A DNA stretch of 64,000 bases, from the IMG/VR virus record IMGVR_UViG_3300042372_000291, positions 43,732 through 107,731 of that record; one strand, given 5' to 3'. Positions 12,331-17,839 of this stretch are shown piece after piece. Each line of letters begins with the position of its first letter. The stretch's first letter is position 1. The stretch comes from a virus. A program made the translations under genes and the position numbers. Below the pieces are notes generated by a model. The model was not told the DNA's origin, did not search any database, and worked only from the letters and a program-made list of their open reading frames with translations.

Positions 12331-12963
12331 TTATTGCCTATATTTTTGTCTATTTATTTCCCAATTGTCAATATCTCTTGGTAGATCAAAGTCTTCTGTC
12401 CAATCATTTATCTTTACTACATCAAAGCTATGCTTGTTAGTTTTTAACTGTTCGTATAAACACCAACCACCAGGTAGATTAAAATAATCAGAAGACTCTA
12501 TAATAGAGCGTATTGTATTATCTAGTATAGGTATAGACTTTCCATTAAACCCAATTCCCCATATTTCTTTCCAAGGCTTTCCAGTTATCTCTGAAGCCCT
12601 ATCCCTAAGATAAAATGATAGATCAGATTTATCATTCATTATTGTTTCAACTGCTTCATCTGTAAAATATACATCTGCAAAAACGAGAATATTTCTCTCT
12701 GATGACCATATATCCCTGCTAGACCAAAACTTGGCTACATCTTTCCATGCTTTATCAACAGGGGGGACATAGGTTTGAGCCCCATTTACGGTATCTTCTC
12801 CATCATTACACACTATAACAATATTATCTGTATACTTAGAAAACTGCCTATAAGTTCTTTCAATTAATACTTCTTCTTCAATTAATAAACGATGCTTGGG
12901 GGTTCCCCTATAATTTCCCCACCTGGTTCCATTTCCTGCAGCTAATATTAAAACCTTTATCAT
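12331..12963 (-). CDS. sugar-phosphate nucleotidyltransferase-like protein
   Basis: 210 aa. VLILAAGNGTRWG (residues 4-16) with PKHR after it is the nucleotide-binding signature of NTP_transferase/MobA-like enzymes, which make NDP-sugars or CDP-alcohols from NTP and a sugar phosphate. NILVFADVYFTDE (about 91-103) supplies the metal-binding Asp. Its substrate is not deducible. No ribosome-binding site: TATTCT lies 6 bases before the ATG, so it is probably leaderless. A second such enzyme is at 20117. Confidence 0.8.
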   Translation of the reverse strand: MIKVLILAAGNGTRWGNYRGTPKHRLLIEEEVLIERTYRQFSKYTDNIVIVCNDGEDTVNGAQTYVPPVDKAWKDVAKFWSSRDIWSSERNILVFADVYFTDEAVETIMNDKSDLSFYLRDRASEITGKPWKEIWGIGFNGKSIPILDNTIRSIIESSDYFNLPGGWCLYEQLKTNKHSFDVVKINDWTEDFDLPRDIDNWEINRQKYRQ

Positions 12964-12997
12964 AAATCAAGAATACCATATCTGGTATCATAGATAT
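12964..12997. promoter_or_regulatory. overlapping divergent leaderless promoters with palindrome
   Basis: The inverted repeat ATACCATATCTGGTAT (12973-12988) contains two extended -10 elements facing away from each other: TGG-TATTCT on the complement (12978-12970) and TGG-TATCAT on the + strand (12983-12991). Each is followed by exactly 6 bases and an ATG (12963 leftward, 12998 rightward). The promoters must share DNA, so transcription of the two genes is likely mutually exclusive or jointly regulated. Confidence 0.6.
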
Positions 12998-13153
12998 ATG
13001 TATTGTCGTCATGTTTATGAGTATGTTTATGCAGATATCTGCCCTCATTGTGGGAAAGATACTCATGAAACTGATTGGAAATTTGAAGCAGAATTACATA
13101 AAGAGTGGATATCATCTGGTAAAGCATCTTCTCAGGGGTGGTGGTCTATCTAA
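12998..13153 (+). CDS. 51-aa zinc mini-protein, leaderless
   Basis: MYCRHVYEYVYADICPHCGK... contains CRH, CPHCG and a further His, a zinc-ribbon-like arrangement; C-terminus GWWSI. Starts 6 bases after TATCAT with no ribosome-binding site. Stop overlaps the next ATG (TAATG). Function unknown. Confidence 0.6.
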   Translation: MYCRHVYEYVYADICPHCGKDTHETDWKFEAELHKEWISSGKASSQGWWSI

Positions 13154-13377
13154 TGCCTAGCCAAGAATCAAAATGGTATAAAGATATAAGACTGATTAAG
13201 GCTTTGGACGAAATTCGTCAGAAGAATCTGGCCTTTATGTCTTATTGTTATTATTGTGACGCTAAGTCCATAGATATAAAAGCAGTCAAAGAAAAGCTAT
13301 ATCCTGTATGTGAAAAACATGATCAGGAAAATAACATAAATAAACTATTGGAGTCTCAATCCTCATTTGAGGAATAA
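13153..13377 (+). CDS. 74-aa CxxC protein
   Basis: Start at 13153 overlaps the upstream stop; an in-frame ATG further upstream lacks support. MPSQESKWYKDIRLIKALDE... holds YCYYCDAK and YPVCEKH, i.e. C..C......C..H, a plausible zinc site. Its 3' end overlaps the opposing gene at 13356 by 22 bases. Confidence 0.55.
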   Translation: MPSQESKWYKDIRLIKALDEIRQKNLAFMSYCYYCDAKSIDIKAVKEKLYPVCEKHDQENNINKLLESQSSFEE

Positions 13378-13565
13378 TACGAGGGTAGATCAGTAAAATC
13401 CCCATATGCTTCTTCGCATAATGGGCAATAACTATTAGCAGTATTTGTTTGATCTAGGCTAATCAGCAATAATCCCTTATCCTGCATATCTAATATTTCT
13501 GGATCTACTCGTCCATGGATTATAGGTATTAATTTAGCTTTACATGTTATACAGTTTGTTATCAT
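13356..13565 (-). CDS. 69-aa zinc-ribbon protein
   Basis: CITCKAKLIPIIHGRVDPEI... then YCPLCEEAYGD: two CxxC pairs about 40 residues apart around a KLIPIIHG turn, a layout known from actinobacterial small zinc-ribbon proteins. An extended -10 (TGC-TAAACT, 13583-13575) lies 9 bases before the ATG. Role unknown. Confidence 0.6.
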   Translation of the reverse strand: MITNCITCKAKLIPIIHGRVDPEILDMQDKGLLLISLDQTNTANSYCPLCEEAYGDFTDLPSYYSSNED

Positions 13566-13605
13566 ACTAGGATAAGTTTAGCATACTTCTATATACCGCC
13601 CTGAT

Positions 13606-13634
13606 TTGCATACTGCCCATATATGCGCTATAAT
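13606..13634 (+). promoter_or_regulatory. strong promoter, TTGCAT-N17-TATAAT
   Basis: -35 TTGCAT (13606-13611), 17-bp spacer, perfect -10 TATAAT (13629-13634). No annotated gene starts within 100 bases, so its product may be the small RNA at 13641. Confidence 0.55.
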
Positions 13635-13640
13635 TGATAC

Positions 13641-13712
13641 TAGAGACGTTAGCCCTCCCTTTCTGGGGCTATTTCCTCTTCTCCTGAGCATGAGGTTAAA
13701 AGGCTCCCTTTC
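13641..13712 (+). ncRNA. candidate small RNA or leader with two hairpins
   Basis: Downstream of a consensus promoter: first hairpin AGCCC/GGGCT (13651-13655 with 13666-13670), then a copy of the gene-end hairpin GAGC/GCTC (13686-13707) followed by CCTTTCTG. A 21-codon frame starting at 13690 and ending KYCPCCEIMNI overlaps the second hairpin and reaches the next ATG; it may be a coupled mini-gene instead. Either reading is possible. Confidence 0.35.
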
Positions 13713-13716
13713 TGTA

Positions 13717-13745
13717 TTGAAATACTGCCCATGTTGTGAGATAAT
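13717..13745 (+). promoter_or_regulatory. promoter for a leaderless gene
   Basis: -35 TTGAAA (13717-13722), 17-bp spacer ending TGA, -10 GATAAT (13740-13745), then 6 bases to the ATG at 13752. Confidence 0.6.
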
Positions 13746-13751
13746 GAATAT

Positions 13752-13940
13752 ATGAGTGATTTAGATGAATTTATGAAAGACCCATGGAAACGATTTAATG
13801 AAATGCGTAAAACCCCACATGAATGTGATTATGACTATAGAATAGACTCATCAGGAACAATGTTTTTTGAAATATGTAAATTATGCTTAGATACAAAAGG
13901 GGTCGTTGAAATGAATAATAATGAGGAATTAAATGATTAA
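13752..13940 (+). CDS. 62-aa His/Cys mini-protein, leaderless
   Basis: MSDLDEFMKDPWKRFNEMRK... with HECDYDYRID and ICKLCLDTKG: H.C ... C..C, the arrangement of a small zinc-binding fold common in actinobacterial short proteins. Starts 6 bases after GATAAT. Overlaps the next gene. Unknown role. Confidence 0.6.
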   Translation: MSDLDEFMKDPWKRFNEMRKTPHECDYDYRIDSSGTMFFEICKLCLDTKGVVEMNNNEELND

Positions 13941-14046
13941 AAATGAATGTAAAAAATGTGAGATGAGCTTTAAAGATCCTTTATATTGGGATGTTCATCA
14001 AACTATGTCAGATAATAGTATTTGGTGTGTAGTTAGAAAACCTTAA
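13933..14046 (+). CDS. 37-aa CxxC mini-protein
   Basis: MIKNECKKCEMSFKDPLYWD... with CKKC and a later WCVV. Out of frame overlap of 8 bases with the upstream gene. A GCCCT-GTTT-AGGGC hairpin follows at about 14054. Unknown. Confidence 0.5.
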   Translation: MIKNECKKCEMSFKDPLYWDVHQTMSDNSIWCVVRKP

Positions 14047-14110
14047 CCATACCGCCCTGTTTAGGGCATATGTTGGTTTTAGTTTTCTATTTTCCGCCGA
14101 ACTTAAAAGA

Positions 14111-14139
14111 TTGACTTTGGCCTATTTTTTCGCTATACT
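14111..14139 (+). promoter_or_regulatory. promoter for a leaderless gene
   Basis: -35 TTGACT (14111-14116), 17-bp spacer, -10 TATACT (14134-14139), 6 bases to the ATG at 14146. Confidence 0.65.
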
Positions 14140-14145
14140 TGATAT

Positions 14146-14250
14146 ATGGGTAGAGTTGTAATTTGTGACATTTGTAAAAAAGAAATAGAGTTGCGATGGG
14201 GCATTTTTGGACATGATACTTTATACCGTCATAGAAAGGAACATAAGTGA
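14146..14250 (+). CDS. 34-aa C2H2-type zinc-finger mini-protein, leaderless
   Basis: MGRVVICDICKKEIELRWGI... ends with HDTLYRHRKEHK: C..C...(about 12)...H....H, a minimal zinc finger. It may bind nucleic acid or a protein. A very similar design (CTLC...NHVRWH) is at 15938. No ribosome-binding site. Confidence 0.6.
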   Translation: MGRVVICDICKKEIELRWGIFGHDTLYRHRKEHK

Positions 14251-14372
14251 ACGAGCAAGAATTACGTGAACAGATAGCAAAAGAGATTGAAACAATTGAA
14301 ATTCAAACAAGTATTACAAACGCACTAGGTATGCGTATTATGGCTGCAAAAGTTGCAAGAGGAGAAAAATGA
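14247..14372 (+). CDS. hypothetical 41-aa protein, GTG start
   Basis: GTG at 14247 follows AGAAAGGAACATAA and overlaps the upstream TGA. VNEQELREQIAKEIETIEIQ... is a single acidic/basic helix. Ends overlapping the next ATG (AAATGA). Not recognised. Confidence 0.5.
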   Translation: MNEQELREQIAKEIETIEIQTSITNALGMRIMAAKVARGEK

Positions 14373-14536
14373 AAAAACAAAAATATTTTACTAAAAACAT
14401 AAATAATGAGTTGGAAGTCATTGATGAAGATATTGTTAATGATGTTATTAGGCAATACATTGAGAGAAAGTATATAGGGGTAATAGTACTATCTACCTTT
14501 ATTATTAGCTTTCTTCTTGGAGTTATTGCTTCTTGA
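14369..14536 (+). CDS. 55-aa tail-anchored membrane protein
   Basis: Polar N-terminal 33 residues, then a hydrophobic segment (YIGVIVLSTFIISFLLGVIA, about 35-54) at the very end: a single C-terminal membrane anchor. GAGGAGAAAA is its ribosome-binding site. The next promoter begins inside its stop codon. Role unknown. Confidence 0.6.
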   Translation: MKKQKYFTKNINNELEVIDEDIVNDVIRQYIERKYIGVIVLSTFIISFLLGVIAS

Positions 14537-14561
14537 CATACCGCCCCACTTATGCTAAACT
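14533..14561 (+). promoter_or_regulatory. promoter for ssb
   Basis: -35 TTGACA (14533-14538), 17-bp spacer ending TGC, -10 TAAACT (14556-14561). Confidence 0.65.
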
Positions 14562-14604
14562 ATTAAAGCAAGGGAATGCGTAACTATACAGAAAAGAGAG
14601 AGCA

Positions 14605-14982
14605 ATGAATCCTGAAATAACGCTAGTGGGTCGTCTTGGTACAGATCCAGAAAAAATCGGAGACAAGGGTGTACGTCTTCGTATTGTAACAAGTGATCGT
14701 GTAAAAAGTGCATCTGGTGAATGGTCGGACAAGGATACTTCTTGGTGGACTGTTAAGCTTTGGAATAAGCCAGCAGAGCAAGCATTTACAACGATTAAGA
14801 AGGGCCAAGAAGTTATGGTCCGTGGAACAATTTATCAAGACACTTGGACTGATAAAGATGGTTCAAGTCGTAGCACTTACGAAGTAAGAGGAGAGTCTAT
14901 TGGAGTAACATCCTATACTCTTGCAAAGAATGCGTCGCCATCAATGGCAATGACAGTATCCACTGAGGATCCGTGGAAATAA
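14605..14982 (+). CDS. ssb: single-stranded DNA-binding protein (OB fold)
   Basis: 125 aa. NPEITLVGRLGTDPE at the start, WWTVKLWNKPAEQ near 48-60, and GQEVMVRGTIYQDTW are the beta strands of a bacterial-type SSB OB fold; the C-terminus ends TEDPWK, close to the acidic DDxPF-type tip used to recruit repair and replication proteins. It coats single-stranded DNA during replication. Own promoter, GAGAGAGCA ribosome-binding site, and a terminator region after it. Slightly shorter than cellular SSB because the linker is short. Confidence 0.85.
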   Translation: MNPEITLVGRLGTDPEKIGDKGVRLRIVTSDRVKSASGEWSDKDTSWWTVKLWNKPAEQAFTTIKKGQEVMVRGTIYQDTWTDKDGSSRSTYEVRGESIGVTSYTLAKNASPSMAMTVSTEDPWK

Positions 14983-15015
14983 AAATGCGTCATTAATATG
15001 ACTTCATTGAAGATT

Positions 15016-15060
15016 GGAGGGCGGTAAGAATTGATAACTTCCGTCCTCCACTTCGGTGGA
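15016..15060. terminator. terminator region between convergent genes
   Basis: Two overlapping hairpins: GGAGGGCGG/CCGTCCTCC (15016-15024 with 15041-15049, one G.U) and TCCAC-TTCG-GTGGA (15047-15060) with a UUCG tetraloop. They share bases 15047-15049 so cannot both form fully. Placed between ssb (+) and the leftward glycosyltransferase, they probably stop both. Confidence 0.6.
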
Positions 15061-15068
15061 TTGCAAAT

Positions 15069-15872
15069 TTAGCTATTATTATCGTCAATTGCTTTATTTA
15101 ATACTGCAAAATCAACAAATGATCCAGTAAACAACATACTTCCCATATGCTGTAGTTTTACCCAAGGCATTAACCAAGTTTTATATCCAATTTTATTTGC
15201 CCAACGTGTAAAGAAATAGTCCTCTGACAAATATGTATTGTCAATTTCATCAATCTTACAATCAAAATAAGCAAACATAGGTTCTTCAGTTTTTGCATTT
15301 ACATATCTTTGCTCTGGGTATGCTTCGTAAAACTTTTCAAATACTTCTCTTGCAATGAGCATAAATCCAGTACTGCCATCTTTAATTTCTACTGGGTTGG
15401 TTAATGATATTTCTCTTTTTTCACCATAAAAATTAATACCGTATCTACCAGAATATTTCATATAATCAGATTCTTGTTTAATTAGTCCAAGATCTTTTGC
15501 TTTTTGTATTCTGTCCCATACAATTGTTTTATGTGGATATGGTCCAACAATTATCTGCTTGTCATCGTTTGTAGCAGCAAGATATACAGCATGTATAAAA
15601 TCAATATAATCAAAAGAGATATCGCCATCAATAAAAAATAGATAGTCGTAGTCACTATCTAAAAATTGTTTAACAATTTCGTTTCTTCCACGAGCAATCA
15701 GTGACTCTGAAGTTATATATGTCATTCCTAGCTTTATATTTTCTTTAGCACAAAAAATAGAAAGCCTCATCATTGACTCAAAATAATTGGCAAAGCTCAT
15801 ACCGCCATACATTGGAGTACCAACCATGACGGATTTTCCTCTAACTACATTTAAATCTATATTGTTATCCAT
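15069..15872 (-). CDS. GT-A-type glycosyltransferase
   Basis: 267 aa. VMVGTPMYGGMSFANYFESM at the start and DYLFFIDGDISFDY (about 74-87) with its DxD metal/nucleotide-sugar motif mark a GT-A fold of the kind related to Anp1/family-2-like transferases. LSEDYFFTRWANKIGYKTW (about 219-237) supplies the usual downstream ED acidic pair. It would transfer a sugar from an NDP-sugar to a phage or host glycan. Ribosome-binding site AGGAAAGGGGAATT; promoter -10 TATAAT at 15894-15889. Acceptor unknown. Confidence 0.75.
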   Translation of the reverse strand: MDNNIDLNVVRGKSVMVGTPMYGGMSFANYFESMMRLSIFCAKENIKLGMTYITSESLIARGRNEIVKQFLDSDYDYLFFIDGDISFDYIDFIHAVYLAATNDDKQIIVGPYPHKTIVWDRIQKAKDLGLIKQESDYMKYSGRYGINFYGEKREISLTNPVEIKDGSTGFMLIAREVFEKFYEAYPEQRYVNAKTEEPMFAYFDCKIDEIDNTYLSEDYFFTRWANKIGYKTWLMPWVKLQHMGSMLFTGSFVDFAVLNKAIDDNNS

Positions 15873-15888
15873 AATTCCCCTTTCCTAA

Positions 15889-15894
15889 ATTATA
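15889..15894 (-). promoter_or_regulatory. leftward -10 TATAAT for 15069-15872
   Basis: Perfect TATAAT on the complement, with a poor -35 (CATCAA) 17 bp upstream. It overlaps the divergent promoter at 15903-15931. Confidence 0.4.
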
Positions 15895-15902
15895 CACCAT
15901 AG

Positions 15903-15931
15903 TTGCACTATTTGATGTTTTCTGATATCAT
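15903..15931 (+). promoter_or_regulatory. promoter for a leaderless gene
   Basis: -35 TTGCAC (15903-15908), 17-bp spacer ending TGA, -10 TATCAT (15926-15931), 6 bases to the ATG at 15938. Confidence 0.65.
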
Positions 15932-15937
15932 GTATGT

Positions 15938-16066
15938 ATGGCTGAGGTATCTTTTAATATTACAAAAATAGGTCACGAAGTGGTATTTTGTACCCTTTGT
16001 TTTGCCATGGTACCGTCAGACAAGCAGTCAAATCATGTTCGTTGGCACGATAGGATGAAAGAATAA
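15938..16066 (+). CDS. 42-aa zinc-finger mini-protein, leaderless
   Basis: FCTLCFAM...SNHVRWHDRM gives C..C...(about 13)...H....H, like 14146-14250. The stop overlaps the ferredoxin ATG (TAATGG), so the two are translationally coupled. No ribosome-binding site upstream. Function unknown. Confidence 0.6.
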   Translation: MAEVSFNITKIGHEVVFCTLCFAMVPSDKQSNHVRWHDRMKE

Positions 16067-16302
16067 TGGCATACGTTATAACAGATGCATGTAATGATAT
16101 TAAAGATAAATCTTGTATTGATGAATGCCCTGTAAATTGTATTTATGAAGGAGATCAACAGCTTTTCATAAACCCAGATGACTGTATAGATTGCGGTGCT
16201 TGTGAGCCTGTTTGTCCAGTTAATGCAATATATTATCAAGATGATTTACCACAAAACAAAAAAATATTTATAGAAATTAATAAAAATTTCTTTAATAACT
16301 AG
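16066..16302 (+). CDS. bacterial-type ferredoxin
   Basis: 78 aa. First cluster ACNDIKDKSCIDECPVNC (Cys spacing C-x7-C-x3-C-x3-C) and second CIDCGACEPVCPV (CxxCxxCxxxCP) match seven-/eight-iron ferredoxins (FdxA-like) that pass electrons at low potential. In this phage the obvious clients are unclear; the flavin-dependent halogenase at 25771 or the Gp88-like protein are speculative partners. C-terminal Lys/Asn-rich tail. Coupled to the zinc mini-gene and followed after 10 bases by a WWK-family gene. Confidence 0.85.
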   Translation: MAYVITDACNDIKDKSCIDECPVNCIYEGDQQLFINPDDCIDCGACEPVCPVNAIYYQDDLPQNKKIFIEINKNFFNN

Positions 16303-16312
16303 GGAATTGGTT

Positions 16313-17017
16313 ATGTCAAAAAAAATTATTTTTAAAGCAATGGATGAAGAAGGTTTTAATATTCAGGATAGACCATATCCAGCATCCAAAGCTATTCCAG
16401 AATGGTGGAAAAATCATAGCATATATGATAATGGCTCAAACAAGCTTGAATTGATTAACAGAACTCCAAACTTTTCTTTTAAAAAATGTACTCCAATGCT
16501 AGATGCATTAACGTCTGGCTATATAATACCCTTACACGCAGATGTATTAGTTTCAAGACAAGAAGACAGAGTTTTTCTATCTTGGAAAACAGAAAAAGAT
16601 ATTTTTCAACTACATGGTCAATCATCACATAATGTAGAAGCACCACCTGGATATAGTAATTTAGTTTTTAAATATTTAAATACTTGGATTCCAATTACTC
16701 CAAAGGGTTATTCTGTATTAATTACAAGTCCATTTGGATATAGAAATTTGCCAATGATGGCTATACCAGCTATAATTGACTCAGATAGATCTTTATTAGA
16801 CATGGCAAACCCTATGTGGATTAAAGATGATTTTGAAGGCATTATAGAGAAAGGAACTCCATTGATACAAGTTACTCCATTTAAAAGAGATGATTGGGAA
16901 GCCTCTTTTGAGCACTTTAAAAAAGATGAATGGAAAACTCATACTGAAAAGAACTTTTCAGCAAACATAGTAGGACACTATATTAAGAATATTTGGTCAA
17001 AAAAAAACTATAAGTAG
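16313..17017 (+). CDS. WWK-family paralog 1 of 8
   Basis: 234 aa, ATG at 16313 preceded by AGGGAATTGGTT. Family pattern: P.PASKAIPEWWK (about residues 20-31), C..M.D..TSGYIIPLHADV (about 56-75), PKGYSVLITSPFGYRNLP (about 128-145), then IIEKGTPLIQVTPFKRDDWE (about 180-199). Closest to the copy at 24531. The C-terminal half recalls the DUF6065 family as I remember it; that link is tentative. Function unknown. It is the only copy on the + strand. Confidence 0.75.
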   Translation: MSKKIIFKAMDEEGFNIQDRPYPASKAIPEWWKNHSIYDNGSNKLELINRTPNFSFKKCTPMLDALTSGYIIPLHADVLVSRQEDRVFLSWKTEKDIFQLHGQSSHNVEAPPGYSNLVFKYLNTWIPITPKGYSVLITSPFGYRNLPMMAIPAIIDSDRSLLDMANPMWIKDDFEGIIEKGTPLIQVTPFKRDDWEASFEHFKKDEWKTHTEKNFSANIVGHYIKNIWSKKNYK

Positions 17018-17025
17018 GGGTAAAA

Positions 17026-17190
17026 ATGAAAACAATTAAGTATATCTTCAAACACCTTAAAATGTTTTTAAAGCAAAAAAGATGTAGTCATGAAAGTGTT
17101 GATATGTCATCATGTCCATTTACTGGAATGACATATAAAACATGCAATGCCTGCTGGAAAAGAATCTCTGCTACAAAAACAAACGATTAA
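17026..17190 (+). CDS. 54-aa basic Cys/His protein
   Basis: MKTIKYIFKHLKMFLKQKRC... with CSH...SSCPF...KTCNACWKR: four cysteines and a His likely binding zinc. Ends 6 bases before the first tRNA. Ribosome-binding site TAGGGGTAAAA. Unknown. Confidence 0.55.
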   Translation: MKTIKYIFKHLKMFLKQKRCSHESVDMSSCPFTGMTYKTCNACWKRISATKTND

Positions 17191-17196
17191 GAACTT

Positions 17197-17273
17197 GCAG
17201 CAATAGCTCAGTTGGTTAGAGCCCCCGACTCATAATCGGGTCGTCGTAGGTTCAAGTCCTACTTGCTGCACCA
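17197..17273 (+). tRNA. tRNA-Met (CAT)
   Basis: Acceptor GCAGCAA/TTGCTGC, D arm AGCTCAG-TTGGTTA-GAGC, anticodon loop CTCATAA in stem CCCGA/TCGGG, T loop TTCAAGT, discriminator A and an encoded CCA. The G1-C72 pair argues against an initiator; a lysidine-modified tRNA-Ile2 cannot be excluded. Confidence 0.9.
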
Positions 17274-17274
17274 A

Positions 17275-17345
17275 GGGATTGAAGCATTAAAGTGATGCTC
17301 AGGACTTTTAATCCTGAGAAGAAGGAGCATTACCTTCCAGTCCTA
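17275..17345 (+). tRNA. aberrant tRNA-Lys-like cloverleaf (TTT)
   Basis: All four stems form with standard lengths: acceptor GGGATTG/CAGTCCT (7 bp, two G.U), D stem GCAT/ATGC, anticodon stem CAGGA/TCCTG with loop CTTTTAA (anticodon TTT), T stem GAAGG/CCTTC with a 7-nt loop. But the D loop (TAAAGTG) lacks GG and the T loop is AGCATTA instead of TTCRANN, so the normal elbow cannot form. It fills the space between the Met and Ile tRNAs exactly. It may be a functional reduced tRNA, a decoy or a decaying gene. Confidence 0.5.
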
Positions 17346-17346
17346 C

Positions 17347-17420
17347 GCATCTGTAACTCAGTTGGTTAGAGTACCTGCCTTATATGCAGAGAGCCGTAGG
17401 TTCAAGTCCTACCAGATGTA
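17347..17420 (+). tRNA. tRNA-Ile (TAT)
   Basis: Acceptor GCATCTG/CAGATGT, D arm ACTCAG-TTGGTTA-GAGT, anticodon loop CTTATAT giving TAT (reads AUA), T arm GTAGG-TTCAAGT-CCTAC, discriminator A, no encoded CCA. The base of the anticodon stem has one C-A mismatch. AUA is a common codon in an AT-rich phage. Confidence 0.85.
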
Positions 17421-17424
17421 CGAT

Positions 17425-17496
17425 ACCTCTGTAACTCAGCGGAAGAGTAACGGACTTCTAATCCGTAAGTCGTAGGTTCGATCCCTACCAGGGGTG
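17425..17496 (+). tRNA. tRNA-Arg (TCT)
   Basis: Acceptor ACCTCTG/CAGGGGT, anticodon stem ACGGA/TCCGT with loop CTTCTAA (TCT, reads AGA), T arm GTAGG-TTCGATC-CCTAC, discriminator G. No encoded CCA. Confidence 0.88.
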
Positions 17497-17517
17497 CTAC
17501 AATTAATATTCATTTTA

Positions 17518-17591
17518 GGTCTGTTAGCTCAGTTGGTTAGAGCGCTACCCTGTCACGGTAGAGGTCGTGGGTTCAAGTCCCATACAGATCG
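17518..17591 (+). tRNA. tRNA-Asp (GTC)
   Basis: Acceptor GGTCTGT/ACAGATC, anticodon stem CTACC/GGTAG with loop CTGTCAC (GTC), T arm GTGGG-TTCAAGT-CCCAT, discriminator G. No encoded CCA. Confidence 0.9.
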
Positions 17592-17596
17592 CATAA

Positions 17597-17671
17597 GGCA
17601 CTATCGTCTATCGGTTAGGACATCGCCCTTTCACGGCGGAAAGACGGGTTCGATTCCCGTTAGTGCTGCCA
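17597..17671 (+). tRNA. tRNA-Glu (TTC)
   Basis: Acceptor GGCACTA/TAGTGCT, anticodon loop CTTTCAC (TTC), T arm ACGGG-TTCGATT-CCCGT, discriminator G and encoded CCA. Confidence 0.9.
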
Positions 17672-17672
17672 A

Positions 17673-17681
17673 TGATATAAT
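17673..17681 (+). promoter_or_regulatory. extended -10 for a leaderless gene
   Basis: TGA-TATAAT (17673-17681) immediately after tRNA-Glu, then 6 bases to the ATG at 17688. The -35 position falls in the tRNA and is poor. Confidence 0.5.
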
Positions 17682-17687
17682 AAATAA

Positions 17688-17837
17688 ATGTCAATAGAAG
17701 AAGATATTAAAAACGTTTTATTTCAAATTGGTAAAGACATTAAAATACATAAAATAGACTCTCAAAATTCAATCATTGAAATAGACTATGATAAATACGT
17801 TAATGCTATAATTGATCTTATAAACAAAAAGGGGTAA
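17688..17837 (+). CDS. 49-aa protein, leaderless
   Basis: MSIEEDIKNVLFQIGKDIKI... ends in an amphipathic helix. Probably leaderless. It is the first gene of the glycan cassette and is followed by the TTG-start glycosyltransferase after 2 bases. Not recognised. Confidence 0.55.
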   Translation: MSIEEDIKNVLFQIGKDIKIHKIDSQNSIIEIDYDKYVNAIIDLINKKG

Positions 17838-17839
17838 TC

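Noticed and set aside
12331-12963. Reading the nucleotidyltransferase as MobA
   Set aside because: The signature fits the superfamily only; nothing supports molybdenum cofactor specificity.
13690-13755. 21-codon frame ending CPCCEIMNI
   Set aside because: Overlaps the hairpin copy and the promoter at 13717; kept only as an alternative reading of the small RNA.
17494-17697. 67-aa open frame across the tRNA cluster
   Set aside because: It is made of tRNA-Asp and tRNA-Glu sequence read as codons.
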